The notes under the pieces were generated by a model, which had not been told where the DNA came from, did no database searches, and was given only the letters and a program-made list of their open reading frames with translations. Below are positions 16,804 to 25,129 of a stretch of 64,000 nt of DNA, one piece after another. The translations under genes and the position numbers were made by a program. Location of the stretch: positions 1,116,001 through 1,180,000 of the forward strand of contig OZ244898.1 of assembly GCA_965221585.1 (NCBI GenBank), written 5' to 3'. Position 1 is the stretch's first letter. Every line of letters starts with the position of its first letter. Source of the stretch: VXYK01 sp965221585 (lineage in GTDB: Bacteria > Actinomycetota > Acidimicrobiia > Acidimicrobiales > Aldehydirespiratoraceae).

Positions 16804-18093
16804 GTGGCTGAGCCGACATTCCGTGCCCCCAAGGGCACCCGCGACATCCTCCCACCCGACTCGACACGTCTGCGCGCGCTCGTCGACGAGTTCGCCCGCC
16901 AAGCCGACCGCAGTGGATTCTCCGAAGTCGTCTCTCCCATCTTCGAGGATCTCGGCGTCTTCAAGCGCCTCGGTGAGTCCACCGATGTGGTCACCAAGGA
17001 GATGTTCGACTTCTACGACAAGGGGGATCCTCCCCAACAACTCGCGCTCCGTCCGGAACTGACCGCCAGCATCTGCCGCGCGTATGCCGAACACAGGCCC
17101 GTGCCACCGTGGAAGGTCTGGTACGAGGGGCCCCAGTTCCGGTACGAACAACCGCAGGCGGGTCGCTATCGACAGTTCACGCAGGTCGGTGTGGAGGTGC
17201 TCGGGACCGATGACCCACAGGCGGACGTCGACGTTATCGTTCTGGGAGCCCGCTTCTTCGAGTCGCTGGGTCTTCGCCGGATCGAATTGGCGCTCAACAG
17301 TCTTGGAAGCCCCGGCGATGGCGGCAGCCGGCTCGCCTACGAGCAGGCGCTCATCGCCTACCTGGAACAGAACCGCTCCCGGCTGTCGACGCAATCGCAG
17401 GTGACGGTCGAACGCAACCCCCTGCGGGTGCTCGACTCCAAACGTGAAGAGGACTCCGCGGTAATCGCCGGAGCACCGGTGATGGTCGATTTCCTCGACG
17501 ATGAGTCAGCGGAGCACTTCGCCGCGGTGCGCGCCGGTCTCGACGCAGTTGGAATCGCATACGAGATCTCGCCGCGTCTGGTACGTGGCCTCGACTACTA
17601 CACGCGCACGACATTCGAGTTCGCGGCCCCCGGGCTGGCCGGCGCGCAGAACGCCGTCGGCGGCGGTGGTCGCTACGACGGTCTGGTGGAGGATCTCGGG
17701 GGTCCGCCCACTCCTGGCATCGGTTTCGCACTCGGCGTCGACCGTATCCTGCTGGCCTGTGACGCCGAGGGGGTGTTCGGCGCGCCGTCGAACGCCGTTG
17801 ACGTGTTCGTGGTCGACGTGACAGGGGGAACAGAGGCACTCCGAGTCTGTGATCGCTTGCGTCAGGCAGGTATCGCAACAGATCGAAGCTACGGAGGACG
17901 ATCCATGAAAGCTCAGATGAAGGTGGCCGACCGTTCCGGCGCCGACTTCGCGGTGATCATCGGTGACGATGAACTTGCCGGCGGGGTCCTCACCCTGCGG
18001 GACATGGGCGACGGCAGTCAACAAAGGATCGAGGCGGGTTCGCTCGTCGACGAGTTGATCAAGAAACGGCTGAATCAGAAAGAGACATGGTGA
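16804..18093 (+). CDS. hisS: Histidine--tRNA ligase
   Basis: 429-residue class II synthetase. Motif 1 region APKGTRDILPPDS, motif 2 FRYEQPQAGRYRQFTQVGVE, the histidine loop VRGLDYYTRTTFEF, motif 3 GIGFALGVDRIL, and a C-terminal anticodon-binding domain (VFVVDVTGGTEALRV, SYGGRSMKAQMKVADRSGA). The GTG start is fixed by the leaderless promoter spacing and by homology starting at FRAPKGTRD. It overlaps the start of aspS. Confidence 0.96.
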   Translation: MAEPTFRAPKGTRDILPPDSTRLRALVDEFARQADRSGFSEVVSPIFEDLGVFKRLGESTDVVTKEMFDFYDKGDPPQQLALRPELTASICRAYAEHRPVPPWKVWYEGPQFRYEQPQAGRYRQFTQVGVEVLGTDDPQADVDVIVLGARFFESLGLRRIELALNSLGSPGDGGSRLAYEQALIAYLEQNRSRLSTQSQVTVERNPLRVLDSKREEDSAVIAGAPVMVDFLDDESAEHFAAVRAGLDAVGIAYEISPRLVRGLDYYTRTTFEFAAPGLAGAQNAVGGGGRYDGLVEDLGGPPTPGIGFALGVDRILLACDAEGVFGAPSNAVDVFVVDVTGGTEALRVCDRLRQAGIATDRSYGGRSMKAQMKVADRSGADFAVIIGDDELAGGVLTLRDMGDGSQQRIEAGSLVDELIKKRLNQKETW

Positions 18094-19841
18094 TGGACCT
18101 CTCAACCTCGATGCGAACCGATATGTGCGGGCACCTCGGACCTCGCGACATCGGCAGTGTCGTGAGCGTATGTGGATGGGTGGACCGTCGCCGTGAGCAC
18201 GGTGAGCACCTGGTGTTCATTGATCTGCGCGACCACACCGGGGTCGTGCAGTGCGTCGTGGACGGGAAACACGATCTTCGCAGCGAATATGTGGTGCGGA
18301 TGACGGGCCAGGTCCGCGAGCGACCCGAAGACACCGCCAATCCGGAGATCGCTACTGGAGAGATCGAGATCGAGGTCGACGAGGTCAAGGTGCTCTCCGT
18401 CGCCGAGCCACCACCGTTCCCCCTCGATGAACGCACCGAGGTCGATGAGACGATCCGGCTCCGTCATCGCTACGTGGACCTGCGCAAAGCCCGTCTGCAG
18501 CGCAACCTGCGGATCCGAGCCCAGGTGAACAGTGCGATCCGCCACGGCATGGAGTCTCAGGGGTTCATCGAGGTCGAGACGCCGATGTTGGTGGCCTCGA
18601 CACCCGAAGGCGCCCGAGACTTCGTTGTTCCCTCCCGCAAGGAGCCCGGCAGCTTCTACGCGCTTCCGCAGAGCCCCCAGCTCTTCAAGCAACTCTGCAT
18701 GGTCGGCGGTGTCGACCGCTACTACCAGATCGCTCGCTGTCTACGAGACGAGGACCTTCGAGCCGACCGGCAGTTCGAGTTCATGCAACTCGACGCCGAA
18801 GCGAGTTTTGTCGGCCAGGAGGACATCTTCGAGTTCATCTCTGTTGCCGTTGCCGAGGCAACCGAAGCGGTGACAGGTGTACGGCCGACAGAGTTTCCGC
18901 GCATCAGTTGGCTTGATGCGATGGAGCGGTACGGCACCGACAAACCAGATGTTCGTTTCGGTATGGAACTCGTCGAACTCACCGAGGTCTTCGCCGAAAC
19001 TCAGGCGAGGGTCTTTCAGGCGCCCTGCGTGAAGGGGATCTGCTTGCCGGGAGGCGCCGAGTCGCTCAGCCGCAACCAGATCGATTCCCTTGTCGAGACC
19101 TGCCAGCGATGGGGGGCCAAGGGCCTGGCTTGGATGAAGGTCGCGCAACGCGACGGGTCGGCGGTACTCGATGCCGGCGTTGCCAAGTTCCTGAGTTCCG
19201 AAGAGTCCAGCGCCGTCATCTCCGCGTTGGGGGCGAGCGTGGGTGACATGGTGTTCCTCGTCGCTGATGAGCGCCGCCTGGTTCGCCATGTGCTGGGGCT
19301 GCTGCGGCTCGAGCTTGGTCGGCCCCCGGTCAACGAAGGCGGACTGCACTACCTGTGGGTTGTGGACTTCCCGCTCTTCGAGGGGTTCGCTGCCGACGGT
19401 TCCCCGATTCCGGCCCATCATCCGTTCACGATGCCCCACCCGGACGACTTGGAACTCCTCAGCGAGGGGGGCGAAGCACTGTTGGATGTCCGTTCCCAAG
19501 CCTATGACCTGGTGCTCAACGGTTGGGAACTGGGATCGGGGAGCGTACGGATCCATAGCCGGAGAATCCAGGACCAGGTATTCCGCTGCTTGGGAATCGA
19601 ACCCGCGGACGCGCAGCGGAAGTTCGGATTTCTGCTCGATGCTTTCGGCTACGGGGCTCCGCCCCACGCAGGTTTCGCTTTCGGAATCGATCGCCTGACG
19701 GCTCTGCTGGCAGGCGAGTCCAACATCCGTGAAGTGATCGCCTTCCCCAAGACGCAGTCGGGAGCGGACCCTCTGACCAACGCCCCCTCTCCTATCGACA
19801 ACACCCATCTGCGCGAGCTGGGTCTGCGCGCTCAGCGGTGA
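18087..19841 (+). CDS. aspS: Aspartate--tRNA(Asp/Asn) ligase
   Basis: 584 residues in bacterial AspRS layout: N-terminal OB domain (MRTDMCGHLGPRDIGSVVSV, GWVDRRREHGEHLVFIDLRD), catalytic core (ETPMLVASTPEGARDF, RCLRDEDLRADRQFEF), the GAD insertion domain, and C-terminal GFAFGIDRL and FPKTQSGADPLTNAPSP. Whether it also charges tRNA(Asn) is not decidable here. The ATGGTGATG cluster offers starts at 18087, 18090 and 18093; the first overlaps hisS by 7 bases. Confidence 0.96.
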   Translation: MVMDLSTSMRTDMCGHLGPRDIGSVVSVCGWVDRRREHGEHLVFIDLRDHTGVVQCVVDGKHDLRSEYVVRMTGQVRERPEDTANPEIATGEIEIEVDEVKVLSVAEPPPFPLDERTEVDETIRLRHRYVDLRKARLQRNLRIRAQVNSAIRHGMESQGFIEVETPMLVASTPEGARDFVVPSRKEPGSFYALPQSPQLFKQLCMVGGVDRYYQIARCLRDEDLRADRQFEFMQLDAEASFVGQEDIFEFISVAVAEATEAVTGVRPTEFPRISWLDAMERYGTDKPDVRFGMELVELTEVFAETQARVFQAPCVKGICLPGGAESLSRNQIDSLVETCQRWGAKGLAWMKVAQRDGSAVLDAGVAKFLSSEESSAVISALGASVGDMVFLVADERRLVRHVLGLLRLELGRPPVNEGGLHYLWVVDFPLFEGFAADGSPIPAHHPFTMPHPDDLELLSEGGEALLDVRSQAYDLVLNGWELGSGSVRIHSRRIQDQVFRCLGIEPADAQRKFGFLLDAFGYGAPPHAGFAFGIDRLTALLAGESNIREVIAFPKTQSGADPLTNAPSPIDNTHLRELGLRAQR

Positions 19842-21157
19842 ACGGAGACCTGTTCTCCGAGGCGGCACGGGAGCATCTGAAGAGTCGTTCGCCGCTGGCC
19901 GCCCGGCTACGGCCCCTGAGCCTCGATGATGTCGTCGGTCAGGAGCATCTGTTGGCTCCCGGTCGTCCACTGCGGGCCCTGATCGAGAACGATCGGCTCT
20001 CCTCGGTGGTCCTCTGGGGGCCGCCGGGAACGGGCAAGACTTCGCTGGCCCGCCTGGTGGCGTCGAGCACGAACAAGCGCTTCGAGGAGCTCTCGGCGGT
20101 GGCAGCGTCGGTGAAGGACGTCCGTGAGATCATCGCTTCGGCGCGCCGGCGGCTCGGCGAACAGCAGATGGGCACGATTCTGTTTCTCGACGAGGTCCAC
20201 CGTTTCAACAAGGCACAGCAGGACACGCTGCTGCCCGCGGTTGAAGAGGGGCTGATCGTGTTGATCGGTGCAACCACCGAGAATCCTCATTTCGAGGTGA
20301 ACCCGCCGCTGATGTCGCGCTCGACGCTGTTTCGGCTCCACGCTCTGGACGAGTCCGCGGTTACAGAACTCATCGAACGGGGCCTCGAGATCGAATCCGC
20401 GACCGCCGACGCGGAGGCGATTGCTCATCTGGCGGCTCGCAGCGGTGGCGATGGCCGCCATGCGTTGACCGGTGTCGAGGTGGCGGTGGCCCTGGCAGCT
20501 GACCGCGGTCGTCCCATACATGTGCACCTGCCCGACGCCGAGGCTGCGGTGGATGCCAAAGCCGTGCGCTACGGCCGTGACGGGCACTACGACGTGATCA
20601 GCGCCTTCATAAAGTCGATTCGGGGGAGCGACGCCGACGCCGGGTTGTATTGGTTGGCCCGCATGCTCGAAGCGGGTGAGGACGCCCGTTTCATCGCCCG
20701 GCGGCTGGTGATCCTGGCATCGGAGGACATCGGCATGGCCGACCCGCAGTCTTTGCTGATCGCCAACGCGGCTGCTCACGCGGTTGAGTTCGTCGGCCTG
20801 CCGGAAGCTCAGCTCAACCTGGCCCATGCTGTGGTGCATCTGGCCACTGCTCCCAAGTCCAACCGGGTGACCTCCGCTCTGGGAGCCGCTCGTGAAGCGG
20901 CCAAGCGGTCGGGAACCGGCGAGGTCCCGGTCCATTTGCGGGATGCCCACTACTTTGGTGCTGCCAGTCTCGGACACGGCGACGGCTACGTCTACCCCCA
21001 CAACGATCCGTCCGGCTGGGTCCCGCAGGACTACCGACCCTCAGAGGTAGCGGATCTGGTGTTCTACAGACCGACGAACCACGGACGCGAATCACGCCTA
21101 CGAGAGTTCTGGCCCGGCCACCAGACAGAACCCGACGATCAACCAGAAGACCAGTAA
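19838..21157 (+). CDS. rarA: Replication-associated recombination protein A (RarA/MgsA)
   Basis: 439-residue AAA+ ATPase related to clamp loaders. Begins with LAARLRPLSLDDVVGQEHLL, then Walker A GPPGTGKTSLARL, Walker B FLDEVHRFNKAQQDTLLP, sensor 1 IGATTENPHFEVNPPLMSR, and the C-terminal MgsA domain with FIARRLVILASEDIGMADP. RarA acts at stalled replication forks. The GTG overlaps the aspS stop. Confidence 0.94.
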   Translation: MNGDLFSEAAREHLKSRSPLAARLRPLSLDDVVGQEHLLAPGRPLRALIENDRLSSVVLWGPPGTGKTSLARLVASSTNKRFEELSAVAASVKDVREIIASARRRLGEQQMGTILFLDEVHRFNKAQQDTLLPAVEEGLIVLIGATTENPHFEVNPPLMSRSTLFRLHALDESAVTELIERGLEIESATADAEAIAHLAARSGGDGRHALTGVEVAVALAADRGRPIHVHLPDAEAAVDAKAVRYGRDGHYDVISAFIKSIRGSDADAGLYWLARMLEAGEDARFIARRLVILASEDIGMADPQSLLIANAAAHAVEFVGLPEAQLNLAHAVVHLATAPKSNRVTSALGAAREAAKRSGTGEVPVHLRDAHYFGAASLGHGDGYVYPHNDPSGWVPQDYRPSEVADLVFYRPTNHGRESRLREFWPGHQTEPDDQPEDQ

Positions 21158-21211
21158 CGAGTTCACCGCGCCCGACCCGCATCAATGATCGCGGAACTCC
21201 AACCGCAGGAC

Positions 21212-21217
21212 TAAGGT
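21212..21217 (+). promoter_or_regulatory. Candidate -10 element upstream of the DUF948 gene
   Basis: TAAGGT lies 13 bases before a GTG at 21225 that opens a 19-codon frame, and 69 bases before the ATG of the DUF948 gene. It follows the leaderless geometry seen elsewhere in the window. Confidence 0.45.
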
Positions 21218-21224
21218 GTCGGGC

Positions 21225-21284
21225 GTGTGGGGCGTGGTCACCAGGAGATCTGAGGAAGCCAGCTGCAGGCCAGGTACGCCATGA
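21225..21284 (+). CDS. Possible leaderless 19-codon upstream ORF
   Basis: GTG TGG GGC GTG runs for 19 codons and ends CCA TGA, the stop overlapping the ATG of the DUF948 gene (ATGA). The GTG is 13 bases downstream of TAAGGT, as for real leaderless starts in this window. The peptide has one Cys and two adjacent Arg codons. It resembles no family known to me. The frame may be chance; the ATGA overlap and the promoter spacing are the only support. Confidence 0.25.
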   Translation: MWGVVTRRSEEASCRPGTP

Positions 21285-21712
21285 GCGCGGTCGACCTTGC
21301 CGCGGTTGTGGTCACGATCGTCTGCCTGGTCGTGGTAGTGATCCTGGTGTTCGCGGTGCAGGCACTGGTTTCCGCCCTGCGCCAACTTCGCGAGACTATC
21401 GACGAACTGCGTGCCGAGAGCCTTCCGATGTTCGGTGACCTGCGTACCACGGTCACCAAAGCAGGCGACGAACTCGAACGGGTCGATGAGGTGATGGGTC
21501 GGGTCGAGCGTGTCGTGGCAACCGCCGATGTCGCTTCGCGGCTGACCCAGAGAGTGTTCACGCCTCCGCTGATCAAGACCGCGGCCATTGTCAAAGGAGC
21601 GGGAAGAGCCACGCTGACGCTTCGACGGGGCCGTTCTCGCAAGGCGATCACCATGCACAGCCCCAACGGCTCACGCAGTCCGCGACGCTCGCGAAAGTCG
21701 AAGGCTCGATGA
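21281..21712 (+). CDS. DUF948-like small membrane protein
   Basis: 143 residues: a strongly hydrophobic helix at about 6-31 (VVVTIVCLVVVVILVFAVQAL), an amphipathic coiled-coil-like stretch (LRQLRETIDELRAES, VTKAGDELERVDEVMGRVERV), and a very basic tail. This is the layout of DUF948 proteins found before alaS in actinobacteria. Function unknown. The neighbouring 101-residue protein overlaps by 4 bases, suggesting the pair works together at the membrane. Confidence 0.75.
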   Translation: MSAVDLAAVVVTIVCLVVVVILVFAVQALVSALRQLRETIDELRAESLPMFGDLRTTVTKAGDELERVDEVMGRVERVVATADVASRLTQRVFTPPLIKTAAIVKGAGRATLTLRRGRSRKAITMHSPNGSRSPRRSRKSKAR

Positions 21713-22014
21713 AACGCACGTTCTGGGCCGCCACCGGCTTCACACTCGGCTTCGGAAGTTCGCTGTACGTCCAGAAACGGCTTCGCCGCGCGGTTGAGCG
21801 ATACACCCCCGAGCAGGTCCGCCAAGGCGTCAGCGATGTCGGCAGGCGCGCCGCGGCGCGGACCAGAGACCTGATCTCGGACCTGCGCGACGCCGCCCAG
21901 GACGGCGGCGAGGCGATGCGCCAGACCGAACGGGACCTGCGCTCGGAGTTCGTTGCAGACGACGCGGTAGACAGTGAGGCACACCGTCACCGCCCAGCAC
22001 GCATCCGCCACTGA
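21709..22014 (+). CDS. Small conserved-position hypothetical protein
   Basis: 101 residues, starting MKRTFWAATGFTLGFGSSLYVQKRLRR: a short weakly hydrophobic N-terminus with glycines, then a charged helical region with RAAARTRDLISDLRDAAQDG. The ATG overlaps the stop of the DUF948 gene (ATGA). A similarly built protein commonly sits between the DUF948 gene and alaS in actinobacteria, but I recognise no functional domain. Confidence 0.65.
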   Translation: MKRTFWAATGFTLGFGSSLYVQKRLRRAVERYTPEQVRQGVSDVGRRAAARTRDLISDLRDAAQDGGEAMRQTERDLRSEFVADDAVDSEAHRHRPARIRH

Positions 22015-22081
22015 CGCAGCGGCACCCGCGCGCTGAACCGTCGCGCTAGTACCGGCGCTCTAGGACCGGCATCGGCGACGA

Positions 22082-22087
22082 TAGACT
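22082..22087 (+). promoter_or_regulatory. -10 element of leaderless alaS promoter
   Basis: TAGACT lies 13 bases before the alaS GTG, and no purine-rich binding site separates them. Confidence 0.6.
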
Positions 22088-22094
22088 CCGCCGG

Positions 22095-24689
22095 GTGCAA
22101 GCCAACGAAGTCCGCCGTGCCTTCGCCTCCTTCTTCGTAGAGCGCGGCCACAGCCACCAACCGTCCGCGAGCCTGATTCCCCACGACCCGACCCTGCTCT
22201 TCACGGTGGCCGGCATGGTCCCTTTCAAGACGTACTTCACCGGCGAACAGGCCGCACCCTTCGAGCGAGCGGTGACCGTACAGAAGTGCGTGCGCGCAGG
22301 CGGCAAACACAACGACCTCGATGAGATCGGCCGCACCAGCCGTCACCTCACCTTCTTCGAAATGATGGGCAATTTCAGTTTCGGAGACTATTTCAAGTCC
22401 CAGGCAATCGCTTGGGCCTGGGAGTTCGTGGTGGACGTGCTGGGACTCGACCCGGAACGCCTCTGGGTCACCGTGCACCTCAGCGATGACGAGGCCGCCG
22501 CCATCTGGACAGACGAAGTTGGAATCCCCACCGAACGGCTGCAACGCCTAGACGAGGACAACTACTGGAAAATGGGGGCGACGGGCCCGTGCGGACCATG
22601 CTCGGAGATCTTCTGGGACAAGGGCCCCTCCTACGGGGACGGTGGTGGCCCCGAACACGGCGGTGAGGACCGTTACATCGAGATCTGGAACCTGGTGTTC
22701 ATGCAGTTCGACCAGCAGAGCGACGGGTCCAAGACCCCCTTGCCGAAACCGTCGATCGACACCGGGATGGGCCTGGAACGCACCGTCTCGGTGCTCCAGG
22801 GAGTCGACTCGGTCTGGGAGACCGACGAACTCCGATCTCTGCTGGACAGCGCAGCACAACTGACCGGCGTTGATGCACCCCGAGCAACAGACGAGCAACT
22901 CGTTTCGTTGCGGATTCTGGCGGACCATGCCCGAAGCACGGCAATGCTGGTCAGCGACGGGGTCTTCCCTTCGAACGAGGCGCGCGGCTATGTGCTGCGC
23001 AGGATCCTCCGTCGGGCGGTGCGCCACTCCTACATACTCGGCGTGGAAGACACCGACAGCGCCGAGGGCACGGTCATGGGTCGCATGGTCGACCGAGTGG
23101 TCGAGGTAATGGGGGCGGACTATCCCGATCTCGTCAAGAACCGGCAGTTCGTAAGAGACGTGATCGACCGCGAGGAGCGCCGATTCCGCGAGACTCTGCG
23201 TACCGGGCAGGCCATCCTCGACGCCGAGCTGGCGAAATTGAAAGATGAGGGTGCTGGGTCCGAGCCGCTACCGGGAGCCGTTGCCTTCCTACTGCACGAC
23301 ACCTACGGGTTCCCGGTCGAACTCACCGAGGAGATCACCAACGAGCGCGGGATCGCCGTCGATTCAGAGGGCTTCCGTGCAGCCATGGCCGAACAGCAGA
23401 AACGAGCCAAAGACGCTCGCGCCGAAACCGAGACACACGACACGACAACGCTCGTGCGGCTCGTCGACCAGTTCGGTGAGACCGAGTTCACCGGCCGTGA
23501 CGAGGTCACCTCGGTCGCTGAGATTCTCCACATCGACGATGAGGTCGTGGTGCTCGACCGCACGCCGTTCTATGCCGAGTCCGGTGGCCAGATTGGCGAC
23601 ACCGGAACTATCCGCACGGAGACCTCCGAGATAACGGTCAAAGACACGCGCTACGGCGTCCCCGGACTCATAGTGCATGCAATCGAGTCGATCGAGGGTT
23701 CGGCTGCTGCGGGTCAGACCGCCAAAGCAACCATCGACAACGAACGACGCGAGTTGATCCGGCGCAACCACACGGCCACACACCTGCTCCACGCCGGATT
23801 GCGGATGATCATCGGTGAACATGTGAAACAGCAGGGTTCCTACGTCGGCCCCGACCGGCTCCGCTTCGACTTCAGCCACTACCAGGCGTTGACCGACACC
23901 GAGATCACCGAAATCGAGGACTTCGTGAACGCCGAGGTACTCGCCAACCCCGCCTGCCGGCATTTCGAGACGACGATGGACGAGGCTCAACAGCTCGGCG
24001 CCATCGCCTTCTTCGGCGACAAGTACGGCGACGTGGTGCGCGTGCTGGAGGCCGGCCCCAACTCGACCGAGCTCTGTGGCGGCACACACGTGCGTGCACT
24101 GGGAGACATCGGACCGGTGCGGATCATCTCGGAGTCGTCGATCGGCAGCAACATCCGTCGCGTCGAGGCGCTGACGGGCCAGGCGACTATCGATTCGTTC
24201 CGCGCCGTTGGCCGCAGCGCTGCCGAAGCTGCAAAGACCCTCAGCGTGCCTGCCAACGACCTGCCCACCGGCGTCGAGCGACTCAGATCCGAAGCCAAGG
24301 AGTTGCGTCAGCAGATCGTGGCGCTCAAGCAGCAGCTGGCGATCGGCGAAGCGCCTGCGCTGGCAGCCCGGGCGATCGACGGTGTGGTCGTGGAGCGGAT
24401 GGACGGACTCGACCGCAACGGGCTTCGCGATCTTGCTCTGTCGGTTCGCGAACACGACGGAGTCGACGCTGTGGTACTCGGCGCAGAACTCGACAGCGGA
24501 GGCGTGGCGCTGGTCGCGGCGGTGGAGCCCGACAGCGATTTCAACGCAGGCTTGCTCATCGAAGACGCCAAGAAGACCGTGGGCGGGGGAGGCAAACCCG
24601 CCGATGAGATAGCGGTGGCCGGGGGTTCCAATGCGGAGGCCCTGAACGACGCGCTCAACGAGGTCCGCGCCGCGGCGCACCGCAACTGA
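22095..24689 (+). CDS. alaS: Alanine--tRNA ligase
   Basis: 864 residues with all AlaRS parts. The catalytic core opens EVRRAFASFFVERGHSH and includes LLFTVAGMVPFK and NFSFGDYFK. The editing domain has the zinc motif NHTATHLLHAGL and CGGTHVRALGDIG. The C-Ala region ends in VGGGGKPADEIAVAGG. The GTG start is set by homology (VQANEVRRAF) and by the -10 position. The stop is followed by a duplicated start region before ruvX. Confidence 0.97.
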   Translation: MQANEVRRAFASFFVERGHSHQPSASLIPHDPTLLFTVAGMVPFKTYFTGEQAAPFERAVTVQKCVRAGGKHNDLDEIGRTSRHLTFFEMMGNFSFGDYFKSQAIAWAWEFVVDVLGLDPERLWVTVHLSDDEAAAIWTDEVGIPTERLQRLDEDNYWKMGATGPCGPCSEIFWDKGPSYGDGGGPEHGGEDRYIEIWNLVFMQFDQQSDGSKTPLPKPSIDTGMGLERTVSVLQGVDSVWETDELRSLLDSAAQLTGVDAPRATDEQLVSLRILADHARSTAMLVSDGVFPSNEARGYVLRRILRRAVRHSYILGVEDTDSAEGTVMGRMVDRVVEVMGADYPDLVKNRQFVRDVIDREERRFRETLRTGQAILDAELAKLKDEGAGSEPLPGAVAFLLHDTYGFPVELTEEITNERGIAVDSEGFRAAMAEQQKRAKDARAETETHDTTTLVRLVDQFGETEFTGRDEVTSVAEILHIDDEVVVLDRTPFYAESGGQIGDTGTIRTETSEITVKDTRYGVPGLIVHAIESIEGSAAAGQTAKATIDNERRELIRRNHTATHLLHAGLRMIIGEHVKQQGSYVGPDRLRFDFSHYQALTDTEITEIEDFVNAEVLANPACRHFETTMDEAQQLGAIAFFGDKYGDVVRVLEAGPNSTELCGGTHVRALGDIGPVRIISESSIGSNIRRVEALTGQATIDSFRAVGRSAAEAAKTLSVPANDLPTGVERLRSEAKELRQQIVALKQQLAIGEAPALAARAIDGVVVERMDGLDRNGLRDLALSVREHDGVDAVVLGAELDSGGVALVAAVEPDSDFNAGLLIEDAKKTVGGGGKPADEIAVAGGSNAEALNDALNEVRAAAHRN

Positions 24690-24715
24690 CATGCGGGCCG
24701 ACTGACATGCGGGCC
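24685..24715 (+). repeat. Tandem duplication of the ruvX start region
   Basis: ACTGACATGCGGGCC occurs at 24685-24699 and again at 24701-24715. The first copy carries the alaS stop and an ATG opening a four-codon frame (Met-Arg-Ala-Asp, 24691-24705) that ends TGACATG at the true ruvX start. Confidence 0.8.
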
Positions 24716-25129
24716 ATCGGGATTGATCTCGGCTCAAAACGAATCGGTGTGGCCGTGAGCGACTCGAAAGGGTCGCTGGCGACTCCGATAGAGGTGCTTG
24801 AACGGCAGGGAGACCGCCGACGCGAACACCTCGCGCTGGCAGACCTGGCAACCGAGTGGGAAGCCGAGATCGTAGTGGTGGGCGTGCCCTACAACATGGA
24901 CGGATCGCTGGGACCTGCAGCCAAGAAGCATCTGCGCGAGGCGAAAGCACTCGGCGAGGCGCTCGGTCTTGAAGTAGTTGCCTACGATGAACGCCTGACC
25001 ACGGTTTCTGCGGAACGGTTCCTCATGCAACACGAGATGAAGGCCGACGCTCGCCGTCGCGTCGTCGACAAGGTCGCCGCCGCGGTGATGCTGCAGTCGT
25101 GGCTCGACGCCGGAATGCCCCGTGCCTGA
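24707..25129 (+). CDS. ruvX: Putative pre-16S rRNA nuclease YqgF/RuvX
   Basis: 140-residue RNase H-like protein. Key acids: Asp in AIGIDLGSKRIGVAVSD, Glu in YDERLTTVSAERFL, and Asp in VVDKVAAAVMLQSWLD. VVVGVPYNMDGS is the family's 'VGLP...G' loop. Known for trimming the 16S rRNA 5' end in E. coli. Placement between alaS and mltG is standard. The start is preceded by a second copy of the same ATGCGGGCC sequence; the downstream copy begins the conserved protein. Confidence 0.93.
   Translation: MRAIGIDLGSKRIGVAVSDSKGSLATPIEVLERQGDRRREHLALADLATEWEAEIVVVGVPYNMDGSLGPAAKKHLREAKALGEALGLEVVAYDERLTTVSAERFLMQHEMKADARRRVVDKVAAAVMLQSWLDAGMPRA

Noticed and set aside
23364..24950. 528-codon minus-strand frame opposite alaS
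   Set aside because: Overlaps a perfectly conserved alaS and the ruvX start; composition is typical of shadow frames.
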